From contig JAHRWA010000031.1 in assembly GCA_019090455.1 (NCBI GenBank), forward strand, positions 1-61,762: a DNA stretch of 61,762 bases. Reading direction: 5' to 3'. Every line of letters begins with the position of its first letter. Within the stretch, counting starts at the first letter, position 1. The DNA is from Pseudomonadales bacterium (GTDB lineage: Bacteria; Pseudomonadota; Gammaproteobacteria; Pseudomonadales; DC-out160). Below are positions 1-8,746 of the stretch, one piece after another. The notes under the pieces were generated by a model. That model did no database searches and was not told the DNA's origin. It saw nothing but the letters and a program-made list of their open reading frames with translations. Made by a program: the position numbers and the translations under genes.

Positions 1-314
1 AGACAGTGCTGCTCCCCCCATTCAGGTTCTCGACAGGTGCCTTGTTCATAGTGGCATTGTTCGGGCTTCATAATGCACATATCACACTGCGCCAATGACT
101 TCATGCAGGGATAGCAGAAGCCTTGGCTATAGCTTTTATTGGTCTTTCGACCGCAATGGATACAATGGATTTTACCGGTGAACTCAAGTTGCAATGGCTG
201 ATCTAAATACGCATTGATTCCTAATTCTTCATCGCCAATAGGCAATCGGTACTGGACGGTAGAACCCGTTTGGTCAGGCAGATCAGCCCGCATTTTTCGA
301 ATATTACCCTGCAT
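1..314 (-). CDS. DUF2797 family protein (3' part off the window)
   Basis: The gene runs off the left edge, leaving about 104 N-terminal residues. The start is the ATG at 314-312 (MQGNIRKMRADLP). Residues 51-94 form a Cys-rich block (C51-x2-C54, C67-x2-C70, C77-x2-C80, C87, C94) whose spacing fits zinc binding. It is followed by TCREPEWGE, a signature I associate with DUF2797. Molecular function is unknown; a nucleic-acid or metal role is only inferred from the zinc-ribbon look. The next gene is yeaC-like, and I recall DUF2797 and yeaC-like genes being neighbours near pepN in Pseudomonas, so this end looks like ancestral chromosome. Confidence 0.85.
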   Translation of the reverse strand, partial: MQGNIRKMRADLPDQTGSTVQYRLPIGDEELGINAYLDQPLQLEFTGKIHCIHCGRKTNKSYSQGFCYPCMKSLAQCDMCIMKPEQCHYEQGTCREPEWGEQHC

Positions 315-373
315 ATTCACTCCCACACATAAAATTTCAGAGAGTAAATATTACAGACTTCGAGCAGAGGAAA

Positions 374-646
374 CTATTTTATTTTTACGGGTTGTGGATC
401 GTCATTCGTCACGCAGACTTCGCCTTCCGCTTTGCTGCCACGATCGATAAAACCGGTTCGATCCTGTTCAGCCACGTGATGATGTTCATACGCGATAATC
501 GCCTCAAACGTATTTTCTGTTTGTTCTTTCGTCAACCTACGCCCATCTGGCCATTTACCTATTTCAATCGCTCGCTTCATATTTTCATAGATTTCAGGCG
601 TAATCGAATCAATCAGTTCATCAAAATTCATTTTATTGTCAGTCAT
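374..646 (-). CDS. YeaC-like DUF1315 protein
   Basis: A 90-residue protein. The segment from MNFDELIDSITPEIYENMK through GKWPDGRRLTKEQTEN matches the DUF1315 (E. coli YeaC) family, which is usually 85-95 residues; its function is unknown. The start is set at the ATG encoding MTDNKMNF, because GAGGA lies 6-7 bases upstream. An upstream in-frame ATG at 658 has no such site, and a third ATG (MNFDEL) is also possible. The C-terminal third is polar and acidic/basic mixed, with no membrane segment or signal peptide. It follows the EamA gene on the same strand after a 26-base gap and may be co-transcribed with it. Confidence 0.85.
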   Translation of the reverse strand: MTDNKMNFDELIDSITPEIYENMKRAIEIGKWPDGRRLTKEQTENTFEAIIAYEHHHVAEQDRTGFIDRGSKAEGEVCVTNDDPQPVKIK

Positions 647-672
647 ATCATTCCTCATTCTTCCATTCGCGA

Positions 673-1620
673 TTACGAATCGACAGATGCCTCATCTCTT
701 GGAGACGCATTATTTAACACCGATACCATTAACGACCCTAATACCACGGTTGCCGCTCCCACTAAGGATATCCAGGTAAAGGATTCAGCCTCTATAAAAC
801 CATAAAACAGGTGTTCCATTATCTGCATGGAAATCAACGTAAACAAAGGCACCATGGCGATAACAGCACTGACCCTTGAAGCTTCAAGATGCACCAACGC
901 CTCAGCAAAACAGGAGTACGCTACTAAAGTCGCAAAACCGCAAAAAAGTAAATAGAACCAGCCTAGCGAACCCAAAACGGCGATAGAGCCTAAATCGGAA
1001 GCCGGAAGAAATAACAAACAATCAAATACAAAAATAACCAACAGTATCTGCAGTGAACTAAATTTCAGTAACAATTGTTTTTGAGCGAGAGCGTAAATTG
1101 CCCAGGACACCGCCGAAGTCAGCATAAACACAAGACCCCACGCCTGCGTAAACACGCCGTCATAGAGTGCGCTTAGATTATTATGGAAAAACAATATCAA
1201 CCCAACGATCACCGCCGCAAATCCAAACCATTGGCCCCCACTAAAGCGTTCTTTGAAAATAATCAATCCTCCTAGCGAAAACAGGATGGGTGCAATTTGT
1301 ATCGCCACCTGTGTCGCGGTAGGACTCAAAACCTCTAAGCCCAACATATAACATAAGTAGTTTATACAAAGCGCCACGATGGCCAATCCAAACAAGGCAT
1401 AATAGTTGCCGCTGACTTGATGAAATCGAGGTAACCCGCCTCGAAATAAGAGGAACACAAAAAGGCACGCCGCCGCTAATAAGAAACGAAACCAAGTCAT
1501 GGTATAAACATCAACATAACCCAATAGAAACTTAAGACTAATGGGCAAGAAACCCCAAATAAGGGCTGTACTCAAAGCCAAGATAAAACCCAGCTTCCAT
1601 CTGCCACTCGTCTCATGCAT
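673..1620 (-). CDS. EamA/DMT-superfamily inner-membrane transporter
   Basis: A 315-residue protein with ten hydrophobic segments in two similar halves, the classic 5+5 architecture of EamA (DUF6) drug/metabolite transporters. The first half begins LGFILALSTALIWGFLPISL and the second TSAVSWAIYALAQKQLL; both carry the Trp-Gly/Trp-Ala helix starts usual in the family. Family members export amino acids, metabolites or drugs, and the substrate here cannot be read from sequence. Full length for the family (about 290-320). The ATG at 1620 has only a weak A-rich upstream region. It lies in the same orientation as the yeaC-like gene downstream. Confidence 0.9.
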   Translation of the reverse strand: MHETSGRWKLGFILALSTALIWGFLPISLKFLLGYVDVYTMTWFRFLLAAACLFVFLLFRGGLPRFHQVSGNYYALFGLAIVALCINYLCYMLGLEVLSPTATQVAIQIAPILFSLGGLIIFKERFSGGQWFGFAAVIVGLILFFHNNLSALYDGVFTQAWGLVFMLTSAVSWAIYALAQKQLLLKFSSLQILLVIFVFDCLLFLPASDLGSIAVLGSLGWFYLLFCGFATLVAYSCFAEALVHLEASRVSAVIAMVPLFTLISMQIMEHLFYGFIEAESFTWISLVGAATVVLGSLMVSVLNNASPRDEASVDS

Positions 1621-1691
1621 ATTTTTTCTGCTTAATTGAATTTAGGGCAATGGTCTCGGGAAGGAATGAATAAGGAATACCGTTTTTAAAA

Positions 1692-2096
1692 TTACGATAG
1701 ATCAAGATCCAAAAAGAATTCGTAATCACGAATCAAGACTCGCATAATCTCATCATGTTGATCCATTCCTATGAGCTTTAAGAATACGTGTGAATCTAAG
1801 AAGGACAGCATGTAGTTGATTTCATAATGCGACACCATTTCAGGTTTTAATTTTGCGTCCCGCGCACGCAATTTGGCAGCATAGCGAGCCATGTCCACCT
1901 TCTCCTCCTTTGAGTGCACTTTCCGATATCTCGCTACAAACATCGGAGCATACTTATAAAGGTTTTGCTTCGCCTCCGTATTCAAGGAGCCGTATTCCGC
2001 CTCCGCTATCTGCACAGATGCCAAGATGGCATCTGACACCTCTTTCAACCACTGCTGATTATCAGCGGGTAAATTATTAATGACGGTAAAAGTCAT
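1692..2096 (-). CDS. Hypothetical protein, mostly helical, 134 aa
   Basis: I do not recognise this protein. It is 134 residues, soluble, without signal peptide or membrane segment, and rich in amphipathic helix-like stretches with a Tyr/Arg-rich centre (NLYKYAPMFVARYRKVH). Its start codon overlaps the stop of the upstream TPR-like gene (ATGA overlap at 2093-2096), so the two are almost certainly translationally coupled and work together. Coding status is supported by that overlap and by the lack of any competing long frame. Confidence 0.7.
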   Translation of the reverse strand: MTFTVINNLPADNQQWLKEVSDAILASVQIAEAEYGSLNTEAKQNLYKYAPMFVARYRKVHSKEEKVDMARYAAKLRARDAKLKPEMVSHYEINYMLSFLDSHVFLKLIGMDQHDEIMRVLIRDYEFFLDLDLS

Positions 2097-2473
2097 GATT
2101 GTTCATCAAGCTGTTGAAGGAGTGTTTGGTAATCCTGAAGAGTCTGTGTTTCTTTTTCCTTGTCAGCAACCGCTGTAAATCGACCAATCTCTCGCAATGC
2201 AGGATCTCGCTTACCTTGTTGCCATAGCGCATTAAAATACGCAACGGACGCTTCACCTAATCCAGGCGCGACAGATACCAATTTGCGAAATATCGTCTCT
2301 GCTTCATCATACAAAGCTTCACAAAAATAAGAGCCTCCAAGCATCAGCAGCGCGGGAATATAATCAGGTTCAACCAGCAACAAATCATTGAGAATGACTC
2401 GCGCCTCTTGCTCACTTCCCACCTGCATCAACTCTTTTGCATGCTTAACTGCTTTTTCAACATTGATTTTCAT
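2093..2473 (-). CDS. Small TPR-like protein
   Basis: About 126 residues. The segment VKHAKELMQVGSEQEARVIL followed by LLVEPDYIPALLMLGGSYF and LYDEAETIFRKLVSVAPGL has the helix-pair pattern and the spacing of consensus A/Y/P positions of tetratricopeptide repeats, giving about two and a half repeats. Such proteins serve as interaction scaffolds. The start is placed at the ATG encoding MKINVEK (2473-2471); a GTG five codons upstream is possible but has no ribosome-binding site. It overlaps the next gene by four bases, forming a two-gene operon with the 134-aa protein, its probable partner. No signal peptide, so cytosolic. Confidence 0.7.
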   Translation of the reverse strand: MKINVEKAVKHAKELMQVGSEQEARVILNDLLLVEPDYIPALLMLGGSYFCEALYDEAETIFRKLVSVAPGLGEASVAYFNALWQQGKRDPALREIGRFTAVADKEKETQTLQDYQTLLQQLDEQS

Positions 2474-2642
2474 GTAAGGCACTTTCACCTGAAACTGTTC
2501 GTTAACTGTATCCGTTATTAAGTCGGCAATGCTATCACGAAAGCCCCTAAGGCAATAGCGCGCAAACTATGCAGCGCTAAACCCATCTGAATTTAATGGG
2601 AAAAAAACTTGACCCTTTTCGTATAACACCTCTAGTATTACG

Positions 2643-2661
2643 AATGATTCTTATTTAGATT
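2643..2661. promoter_or_regulatory. Putative Fur box
   Basis: AATGATTCTTATTTAGATT resembles Fur-box half-site arrays of the AATAAGAATGATT type when read on the other strand. The 16-mer ATTCTTATTTAGATTA recurs exactly in the Fur-box region at 4366-4381, which argues for a shared regulator. It lies about 45 bases upstream of the TTG start of the 92-aa gene. Confidence 0.55.
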
Positions 2662-2707
2662 AAAGGTACATGGCGAACTTTCGCTATGTACAGGAGAAGG
2701 GGATATT

Positions 2708-2986
2708 TTGAATACTCACAAATCAAACCACAACACGGCAGACGCACAACCTTTAGAGCTACTCATCAGCGCCCTGCTCTATCTCATGACGCGATATCAT
2801 TCCAATCCTTGCCCTAATATCCGCAAAGGTATCATTGACCACTTGATCATGCTGCAAAATCATCCCAACACACGCAATTCAGACACACTCATCAAATCGG
2901 CACAACGTCTATCAATTGAGTGGGCTGAACTTTTAGAATCGCACTCAGGAGATAACAAACGGCGATCGCAAATCACTTTGCAATAG
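2708..2986 (+). CDS. Small Fur-controlled(?) hypothetical protein, 92 aa
   Basis: A 92-residue soluble protein starting at TTG 2708 behind GGAGAAGGGG. The core LISALLYLMTRYHSNPCPNI, then IDHLIMLQNHP and SAQRLSIEWAELLE, is predicted all-helical. It faintly recalls FagA, the small Fur-associated protein encoded with fumC and sodA in Pseudomonas, but I cannot confirm this from memory and fumC/sodA are not here. A Fur-box-like sequence lies just upstream and the next block of genes is iron-related, so an iron-starvation role is inferred. No cysteine cluster (one Cys) and no signal peptide. Confidence 0.6.
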   Translation: MNTHKSNHNTADAQPLELLISALLYLMTRYHSNPCPNIRKGIIDHLIMLQNHPNTRNSDTLIKSAQRLSIEWAELLESHSGDNKRRSQITLQ

Positions 2987-3028
2987 CGCGTTTCTTTATC
3001 TTCACAAACTATTAATCTTTACAATCCT

Positions 3029-4261
3029 TCAATCTTCACATCCTATGTTTTTAGACTGTACTCGATGTTCATATCGCGCATCGGTTAACGTCCGAAGAAA
3101 ACAAACCAACGCTTCAACCTCGTCTTGGTCCAAGCTATGGCCCGCAGTCAGCTCTTCTCGATTTACGGTCTCTTCTATTTCCGGATCTTGCCAGCTAACA
3201 CCTGTTTCAGGATTATTCGGAAACAGGCTATCCACATGAAATTGATCATAGAATTTAATCACCGTTTCAAGATCTCGAAACAGTCCATTGTGCATGTAGG
3301 GTTCAGTGACAGCGACATTGCGAAGCGTGGGCACTTTAAATTTACCTCTTTCCGTCAACTCCTCCACCAGTGGATTCGCCAGCAAGCCCTCGTCTAGCGA
3401 TGCACCATTGAGATCCCGTACTGCGTGATTAATAGGGACTCCGATATTGTGATATTCAAAGCTAGTGAATAACTCTTGCTTGTGACCGTTGACTCTCAAT
3501 TGATGGCAAGTGGCACAATTGGTATTAGTTTGCGAAAAGAACAAGGCTTTACCGAATGCTTCCTTCAATGAAAGTGACGCCTCCCCTACAAGAGAACGAT
3601 CATACTTTGAATCAAATTCTGCAAATTGACCCGTTCCCTCGAATTCAGCAATACACTCCGCTATCGCGGCATAGGCGGCGTCCACATCGGCAAAAAGATC
3701 TGCGCCAAATAGAGACTCAAATGCACTTTTATAAGCTTCATTTTCTAACACGCGATCCACGACGCTAGCGCGATCGGGCATCCCCATTTCCAAAGGGTTT
3801 GTAGGCGGTCCCTCGGCTTGACCCGCTAAATCGAGTTCACGACCATCATGAAACTGCCCCCCCAGAAAACCCGAGTAATCTGACTCCTGACTGTTAAAGC
3901 GAGGACGATCACCATAGTGAAAATCAGGGCTAAATTGAGCATAAGCTGCCGTCTGCGCATTGCGATCCCCTATTGAAACCCCATCATCACCCACCGAAAC
4001 TGCGCCGCTCAAACCATCGCTATCCTGACGACTGTCTACAAAAGCATGATCTGGATCATGGCAACTCGCACACGACTGGCTTCGGTTGAGCGATAGGTTC
4101 GTATCCGAAAAGAGGTTTTCCCCAAGGTCTATTTTACTCGACAGTTCTTGTGATACCGATGGGCTAGATGATTTTTCTCCACCACACGCTGATAGCAACA
4201 CCACTACCGATAGCCCGATCAAACCTGTTATTACCTTTTGATAATAAATGAACTTACCCAT
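3029..4261 (-). CDS. Di-haem cytochrome c peroxidase / MauG-family lipoprotein
   Basis: A 410-residue protein with a lipoprotein signal peptide (lipobox LSAC, Cys26) and two c-type haem sites, CASCH at 64-68 and CATCH near residue 248. The MHNGLFRDLETVIKFY segment carries a Met typical of the CCP/MauG fold. The family reduces peroxide or carries out haem-based oxidation in the periplasm. It is divergent from the imelysin gene, with two Fur-box-like sites between them. Together with the neighbouring imelysin, DUF1111 and DUF1513 genes it forms the iron cluster known around icmP in Pseudomonas. Role here is inferred: redox handling of iron or haem at the cell surface. Full length for the family. 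Confidence 0.9.
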   Translation of the reverse strand: MGKFIYYQKVITGLIGLSVVVLLSACGGEKSSSPSVSQELSSKIDLGENLFSDTNLSLNRSQSCASCHDPDHAFVDSRQDSDGLSGAVSVGDDGVSIGDRNAQTAAYAQFSPDFHYGDRPRFNSQESDYSGFLGGQFHDGRELDLAGQAEGPPTNPLEMGMPDRASVVDRVLENEAYKSAFESLFGADLFADVDAAYAAIAECIAEFEGTGQFAEFDSKYDRSLVGEASLSLKEAFGKALFFSQTNTNCATCHQLRVNGHKQELFTSFEYHNIGVPINHAVRDLNGASLDEGLLANPLVEELTERGKFKVPTLRNVAVTEPYMHNGLFRDLETVIKFYDQFHVDSLFPNNPETGVSWQDPEIEETVNREELTAGHSLDQDEVEALVCFLRTLTDARYEHRVQSKNIGCED

Positions 4262-4338
4262 TGCTCGTCTCTCGTTGCCTTACCGATTCACCTGAACCTC
4301 AATAATTCGAAACGCACTCTACACCAAACAGTATTGCA

Positions 4339-4380
4339 TATCATTCTTATTTGGTGTTGCTAATCATTCTTATTTAGATT
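4339..4380. promoter_or_regulatory. Two Fur-box-like sites in a divergent promoter
   Basis: TATCATTCTTATT (4339-4351) and AATCATTCTTATT (4362-4374, extended by TAGATT to 4380) are near-identical and 23 bases apart. They lie between the divergent peroxidase (start 4261) and imelysin (start 4443) genes. Read on the other strand they give AATAAGAATGATT, close to known gammaproteobacterial Fur boxes. The extended second copy shares a 16-mer with the site at 2643. Iron repression of both arms of the cluster is inferred. Confidence 0.65.
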
Positions 4381-4442
4381 ACTGTTTCTGCCCATTAAAC
4401 AGACGTCCACCTCTAGCCATTTACTATTTGGAGATATATCTA

Positions 4443-5933
4443 ATGCAAACCAGACTCATGCTCATCCTTTGCGGATCGACACTATTAGCGGCATGTGGTG
4501 GGTCCTCGGATAACTCCGACCCTCTCAGTTCTCGTGACCTCAAAGACAATATAGAACTGGCGAACATTCAAAAAGTTCTCAACACCAATGCTGACATCGC
4601 TCACGCTATTTACACTGACTCTGTCGCCACGGCTGAAGATCTACAAACTGCCTTATCCACCTTTAAAGCCTCCCCGACAGCCGAAAACCTCGACGCAGCT
4701 AAACGTGCCTGGTTAATCGCCCGTGAACCTTATGGGCAGTCAGAAGTGTACCGATTTCGATTAAGCCCGATTGATTCCACTAACTACAGTGACGAGGATG
4801 GCCCCGAAGGTGATATCAATGCCTGGCCACTGGGTGAAGCTCTTATTGATTACGTTGTTACGGGCGATGACTTTGGTACCGGTGAAGTTGGCGTTACTGA
4901 GCACGATACCGGAGTTAATGGCAATGATGCCGTGACAGCGGAAAACCATGCAGGCAACAATATTATTGCCACGACTTCAATAACCATCGATTCAAACTTA
5001 CTCGCCAGCAACGCTTCTGCGGATGATGAACATGATGTGATTGCCGGATATCACGCCATCGAATTTTTACTCTGGGGGCAGGACTTAAATGATAGTGCAC
5101 AAGTGACTTCCGGCGATGATCGGGATGAAGCCGTCAAGTCTCAGGGAGCCGCAAATATTGCGACTGGCGGACAACGGCCAGTCTCCGATTTTCAACCCGG
5201 CTTCGAAGAGGCAAACGATTACGATTCTTCAATGGAATCTCATCGTCGACACCAATACCTACAAGTCGCTGTGACCAAGCTAATTTCAGACCTGACGGAT
5301 GTCCGAGATGCCTGGGCCTCTGACGCAAGTTACCGTACGGCGTTTACTGCAATTAGTGATGAAAATGATGCTCTCCAAAAGCTGACTGAAATCCTCACCG
5401 GAATGGCCACCTTATCGGAAGGCGAATTGGCGGGTGAACGCATGCAAATATCCTATAGCACAAACTCACAGGAAGACGAGCATTCATGCTTTTCTGACAA
5501 TACCCACCGCGATATCTGGCTCAACGCAGAAGGCGTATCCAATAGTTATTTCGGCAGTTATGCGGGCTACGATAGCAGCCTTGACGGGACTGACAATCAA
5601 ACAGATAACGCCGTAAGCGGTTATGGTCTTGCAGATTTACTAGCAGATGCAGGGTCTACCGCATTGGCTAGTCAAATTGAAGCCGCATTATCGACAACGG
5701 AAACGAGCTATAACAAAATTGATGAATCTGCCCGTAACGGTTCACCCGTAGATGTATTAATTATGGATGCGAATCGAGATTCATCGAACCCGATGTTTGA
5801 AACGATTATTGCCTTAAACGCCCAGTCCGTATTAATCACCGAGCTGGCAGAGCAACTCGGTATCGATGATGATGTCGCGGACGATGAAGCGTCTGGGTGT
5901 GACACCACCAATCCTGATTCAGACTGCGGTTAG
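4443..5933 (+). CDS. Imelysin (M75) family lipoprotein 1
   Basis: A 496-residue lipoprotein (MQTRLMLILCGSTLLAACGG, lipobox Cys18) of the imelysin/M75 family. The diagnostic GxHxxE motif is present as GYHAIEFLLWG near residues 202-212. The two alpha-helical halves and an acidic C-terminus (VADDEASGCDTTNPDSDCG) are visible. Family members include the Pseudomonas insulin-cleaving protease IcmP, Synechococcus IrpA and the M75 domain of EfeO; most evidence ties them to iron acquisition, and protease activity is disputed. The ATG at 4443 is preceded by GGAG at 9 bases; a TTG 15 bases upstream is less likely. First gene of a six-gene rightward run. Confidence 0.92.
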   Translation: MQTRLMLILCGSTLLAACGGSSDNSDPLSSRDLKDNIELANIQKVLNTNADIAHAIYTDSVATAEDLQTALSTFKASPTAENLDAAKRAWLIAREPYGQSEVYRFRLSPIDSTNYSDEDGPEGDINAWPLGEALIDYVVTGDDFGTGEVGVTEHDTGVNGNDAVTAENHAGNNIIATTSITIDSNLLASNASADDEHDVIAGYHAIEFLLWGQDLNDSAQVTSGDDRDEAVKSQGAANIATGGQRPVSDFQPGFEEANDYDSSMESHRRHQYLQVAVTKLISDLTDVRDAWASDASYRTAFTAISDENDALQKLTEILTGMATLSEGELAGERMQISYSTNSQEDEHSCFSDNTHRDIWLNAEGVSNSYFGSYAGYDSSLDGTDNQTDNAVSGYGLADLLADAGSTALASQIEAALSTTETSYNKIDESARNGSPVDVLIMDANRDSSNPMFETIIALNAQSVLITELAEQLGIDDDVADDEASGCDTTNPDSDCG

Positions 5934-5956
5934 TTTTTATCAAGATTTACGCAGAA

Positions 5957-7420
5957 ATGATGATAATCTGTATCACTATCATCATTTCCGCCTGCAATCA
6001 GGACTCAAACCTGGGTACAGTTCAAGGTCAGAATGAAGACCGAGGCCAAAATAGAGAAGTCTCAGCGTCATTACCAGGCGGAGCAGGTTCAACTTCAACA
6101 CAACCCTTCCCTTCCTTTATCAAACCCGTCAGCAATCTCCCTCAAAGCACTAAAGCACTGTTTTACGCAGGGCAAGCCCTGGCTAAACAACCCTGGGTAA
6201 AAGCACCCACAGTCACTCACGCTCGGGACGGACTCGGCCCACTCTATAATGCTCGTTCTTGTTTAGGTTGCCACCGCAATGGCGGACGTGGCCAAGTATC
6301 GGGAGACGAAACCTTCACGTTAAAAGCCGCTATCATCCGCATTAGCCTCCCCGGTGAAGACGCGCACCTCGGTGTCGTGCCAGAGCCCATCTATGGTGAA
6401 CAAATTCAAACGCGATCCATCGCGTTGTCGTATCAGTTCAAACAAAATAACGCACCGATTTCAAACGATCCTCCCCCCGAAGCCGAGGTCATTTTAAATT
6501 GGCACATGATCACTGACACTTATCCCGATGGTGATCAGATACATTTACGATTCCCAAAAACGGAAATCAGAAATCTATCCTACGGAAATCTACATCCCAA
6601 AACATTAACCAGCCTTCGAAATGCGCCCCCCCTGCTAGGTGTTGGATTAATTGAACTCATTCCGCAACGAGATATCAATGCTCTCGCTGATCCACACGAT
6701 TCAGATCAAAATCATATCTCCGGCAGAATAAACCAAGTCTGGGACCAAGATACAAACCAGACCGTACCGGGTCGATTCGGGCTAAAAGCCAATCGACCGG
6801 CAAACTTACGAACCGTAACCGCAGCGGCTTTCATCGGGGACATCGGTATTAGCAATCCCTTATTTCCGAAACAACCCTGTACTGCTCTGCAAGATAAATG
6901 TAACAAAACCGTTAACGGCAACGATGAGGAAGGCGTGGAACTACCTCAAACACTAGTGGATCTCGTAGCCGACTATTCGCGAAATTTGGGCGTGCCAAAA
7001 CGCCGTAGGTATCAACCAAAGAAATTAGAGAAAGGCAAAACCATTTTCAATGCTATCGGCTGCCAATCCTGTCATCACTCGGACTACACCACCAGCAAAT
7101 CGGCTCACCTCCCCCATTTATCCCAACAGCATATATGGCCATACAGTGATTTTTTACTCCATGACATGGGCCCTGATTTGGCCGATGGTCGAAGCGATTT
7201 TCAAGCCACGGGATCTGAATGGCGTACGGCTCCATTATGGGGAGTCGGATTGAGCGAAAAAGTAAATGGCGCAGGAAATTTTTTACATGATGGTAGAGCC
7301 CGTAATATCGAGGAAGCCATCTGGTGGCATGGAGGCGAATCCGATCACGTAAAGCGCCGCTTTATCAATTTGAGCAAAACAGACAGACAATCTCTCATAC
7401 ACTTTGTCGAGTCCCTGTAG
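5957..7420 (+). CDS. DUF1111 di-haem oxidoreductase ('thiol oxidoreductase')
   Basis: A 487-residue protein with a very short N-terminal hydrophobic segment ending in a lipobox (IIISAC, Cys13) and two c-type haem motifs, CLGCH at 102-106 and CQSCH at 369-373. The ending region LHDGRARNIEEAIWWHGGE is the hallmark of DUF1111, in which a His follows the Asp-Gly-Arg motif. Family members are periplasmic c-type cytochromes that accompany imelysins in iron clusters; the electron partner is unknown. It starts 23 bases after the first imelysin and ends 3 bases before the DUF1513 gene, so it is certainly in the same operon. No strong ribosome-binding site precedes the tandem ATG codons at 5957. Confidence 0.9.
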   Translation: MMIICITIIISACNQDSNLGTVQGQNEDRGQNREVSASLPGGAGSTSTQPFPSFIKPVSNLPQSTKALFYAGQALAKQPWVKAPTVTHARDGLGPLYNARSCLGCHRNGGRGQVSGDETFTLKAAIIRISLPGEDAHLGVVPEPIYGEQIQTRSIALSYQFKQNNAPISNDPPPEAEVILNWHMITDTYPDGDQIHLRFPKTEIRNLSYGNLHPKTLTSLRNAPPLLGVGLIELIPQRDINALADPHDSDQNHISGRINQVWDQDTNQTVPGRFGLKANRPANLRTVTAAAFIGDIGISNPLFPKQPCTALQDKCNKTVNGNDEEGVELPQTLVDLVADYSRNLGVPKRRRYQPKKLEKGKTIFNAIGCQSCHHSDYTTSKSAHLPHLSQQHIWPYSDFLLHDMGPDLADGRSDFQATGSEWRTAPLWGVGLSEKVNGAGNFLHDGRARNIEEAIWWHGGESDHVKRRFINLSKTDRQSLIHFVESL

Positions 7421-7423
7421 ATC

Positions 7424-7495
7424 ATGAACAAACAACAGATCATGAACAATCAACAAATTATGAAGAAACGACAGATCAAGAACAAACAAATCCAA
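7424..7495 (+). repeat. 18-bp tandem repeat x4 at the start of the DUF1513 gene
   Basis: Units at 7424-7441, 7442-7459, 7460-7477 and 7478-7495 are imperfect copies (ATGAACAAACAACAGATC type) encoding six-residue repeats MNKQQI, MNNQQI, MKKRQI, KNKQIQ. The first three units each begin with an in-frame ATG, so repeat copy number would alter the n-region of the Tat signal without a frameshift. Confidence 0.85.
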
Positions 7496-8695
7496 CCTTC
7501 CCTGGACACTCAAAATCGACGTGATTTTATGTTGGCTATGCTTTCAATCGGAGTCGCTCCTCTGCACTTGAGTCACAGCAAATCAGCCATGGCCAGTACC
7601 CAACAACTCACCCAACAGGTCACCCAACAGGTCAGCCACCGACACCAAGTCAGCGCTAAAAAACAGACTACATTGATCTCTGCACAAGGTAAAACCGACG
7701 ATCAATATGGCATTAGTTGGATACACCCAAAAACGGGTAAAACCAAAACGGTATTAACTGGGTTTCGAGGTCACGGACTTTCTATACATCCACTAAAAAC
7801 AAATACCGTCGTCATGTACTCGCGCCGTCCTGGCACACAAGGCATTGAAGTCAACCTGGCCACAGGACAAATTCAACACCGATTCAAATGCCAATCCAAT
7901 CGACATTTTTTAGGTCATGGTTGTTTCAACGAAAGCGGAGCACAACTTTTTACCACAGAAGCAGACTACCACTCCGGGCAAGGAAAGATTGTCGTTCGAG
8001 ACGGACGGACCTACGAACCCATATCGGAGATGAACAGCTATGGCATCGGCCCCCATGACATTCAATTAATGCCGGATGGAAAAACCTTAGTCGTCGCCAA
8101 CGGTGGGATTCAAACTCACCCCAATAGCGGTCGCAAAAAACTAAATTTAAAAACCATGGCATCGAATCTAACTTACATCGACATCGAATCGGGCAACAAA
8201 ATCGAATCGGTCTCTGTCGCAGAATCAAAAGCCAGTATTCGGCATTTAAGTATTACCGAAGAAGGATCAGTCATTGTTGCTATGCAATTCCAGCGCGAAA
8301 TTGCAAATCATAATCGAACCGTTCCTTTAGGCGGTATTCATAAGCCCGGCGCCGCATTCGCTCTTTTCCCTGCCCCTGATACTGTCATCTCACGCATGAA
8401 GGACTACGCCGGTAGTGTTACCTACAACAACAAAACAGGCATTGCCGGTTTCACCAGCCCCAAAGGAAACATTGCTGTGTTCTGGAATGTGCACACCTTG
8501 GAGTTTGTGGGTCACCATTCGCTGCAAGACGTCTGTGGCTTAGTTGTGTCGAAGAACCAACGCTATTTTCTACTCAGCAATTCATTTGGGGAAATACGTC
8601 ATATCCATGCAACCACTCTTATCGAAGATAAATCCAAGAGATTACAATCTCCGAAATTGAGCTGGGACAATCACATGGTTGTCGTCAATACATAG
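7424..8695 (+). CDS. DUF1513 beta-propeller protein with Tat-like signal
   Basis: A 423-residue protein. After a strange repetitive N-terminus (see the 18-bp repeat) comes NRRDFMLAMLSIGVAPL, a twin-arginine signal (RRDFM) with hydrophobic core, then QQLTQQVTQQVS, encoded by 12-bp repeats. The remainder has repeated blades such as FRGHGLSIHP and IGPHDIQLMPDGKTLVVANGG, typical of DUF1513, a YncE-like propeller found beside imelysins. It is probably exported folded, perhaps with a bound metal or haem; that is inference. It starts 3 bases after the DUF1111 gene. The true initiation codon may be any of the three ATGs supplied by the repeat. Confidence 0.88.
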   Translation: MNKQQIMNNQQIMKKRQIKNKQIQPSLDTQNRRDFMLAMLSIGVAPLHLSHSKSAMASTQQLTQQVTQQVSHRHQVSAKKQTTLISAQGKTDDQYGISWIHPKTGKTKTVLTGFRGHGLSIHPLKTNTVVMYSRRPGTQGIEVNLATGQIQHRFKCQSNRHFLGHGCFNESGAQLFTTEADYHSGQGKIVVRDGRTYEPISEMNSYGIGPHDIQLMPDGKTLVVANGGIQTHPNSGRKKLNLKTMASNLTYIDIESGNKIESVSVAESKASIRHLSITEEGSVIVAMQFQREIANHNRTVPLGGIHKPGAAFALFPAPDTVISRMKDYAGSVTYNNKTGIAGFTSPKGNIAVFWNVHTLEFVGHHSLQDVCGLVVSKNQRYFLLSNSFGEIRHIHATTLIEDKSKRLQSPKLSWDNHMVVVNT

Positions 8696-8746
8696 GAATT
8701 TGAGTAAATAGTGGAATTTTAGAAACATGGAAATTAGAGATAACAA

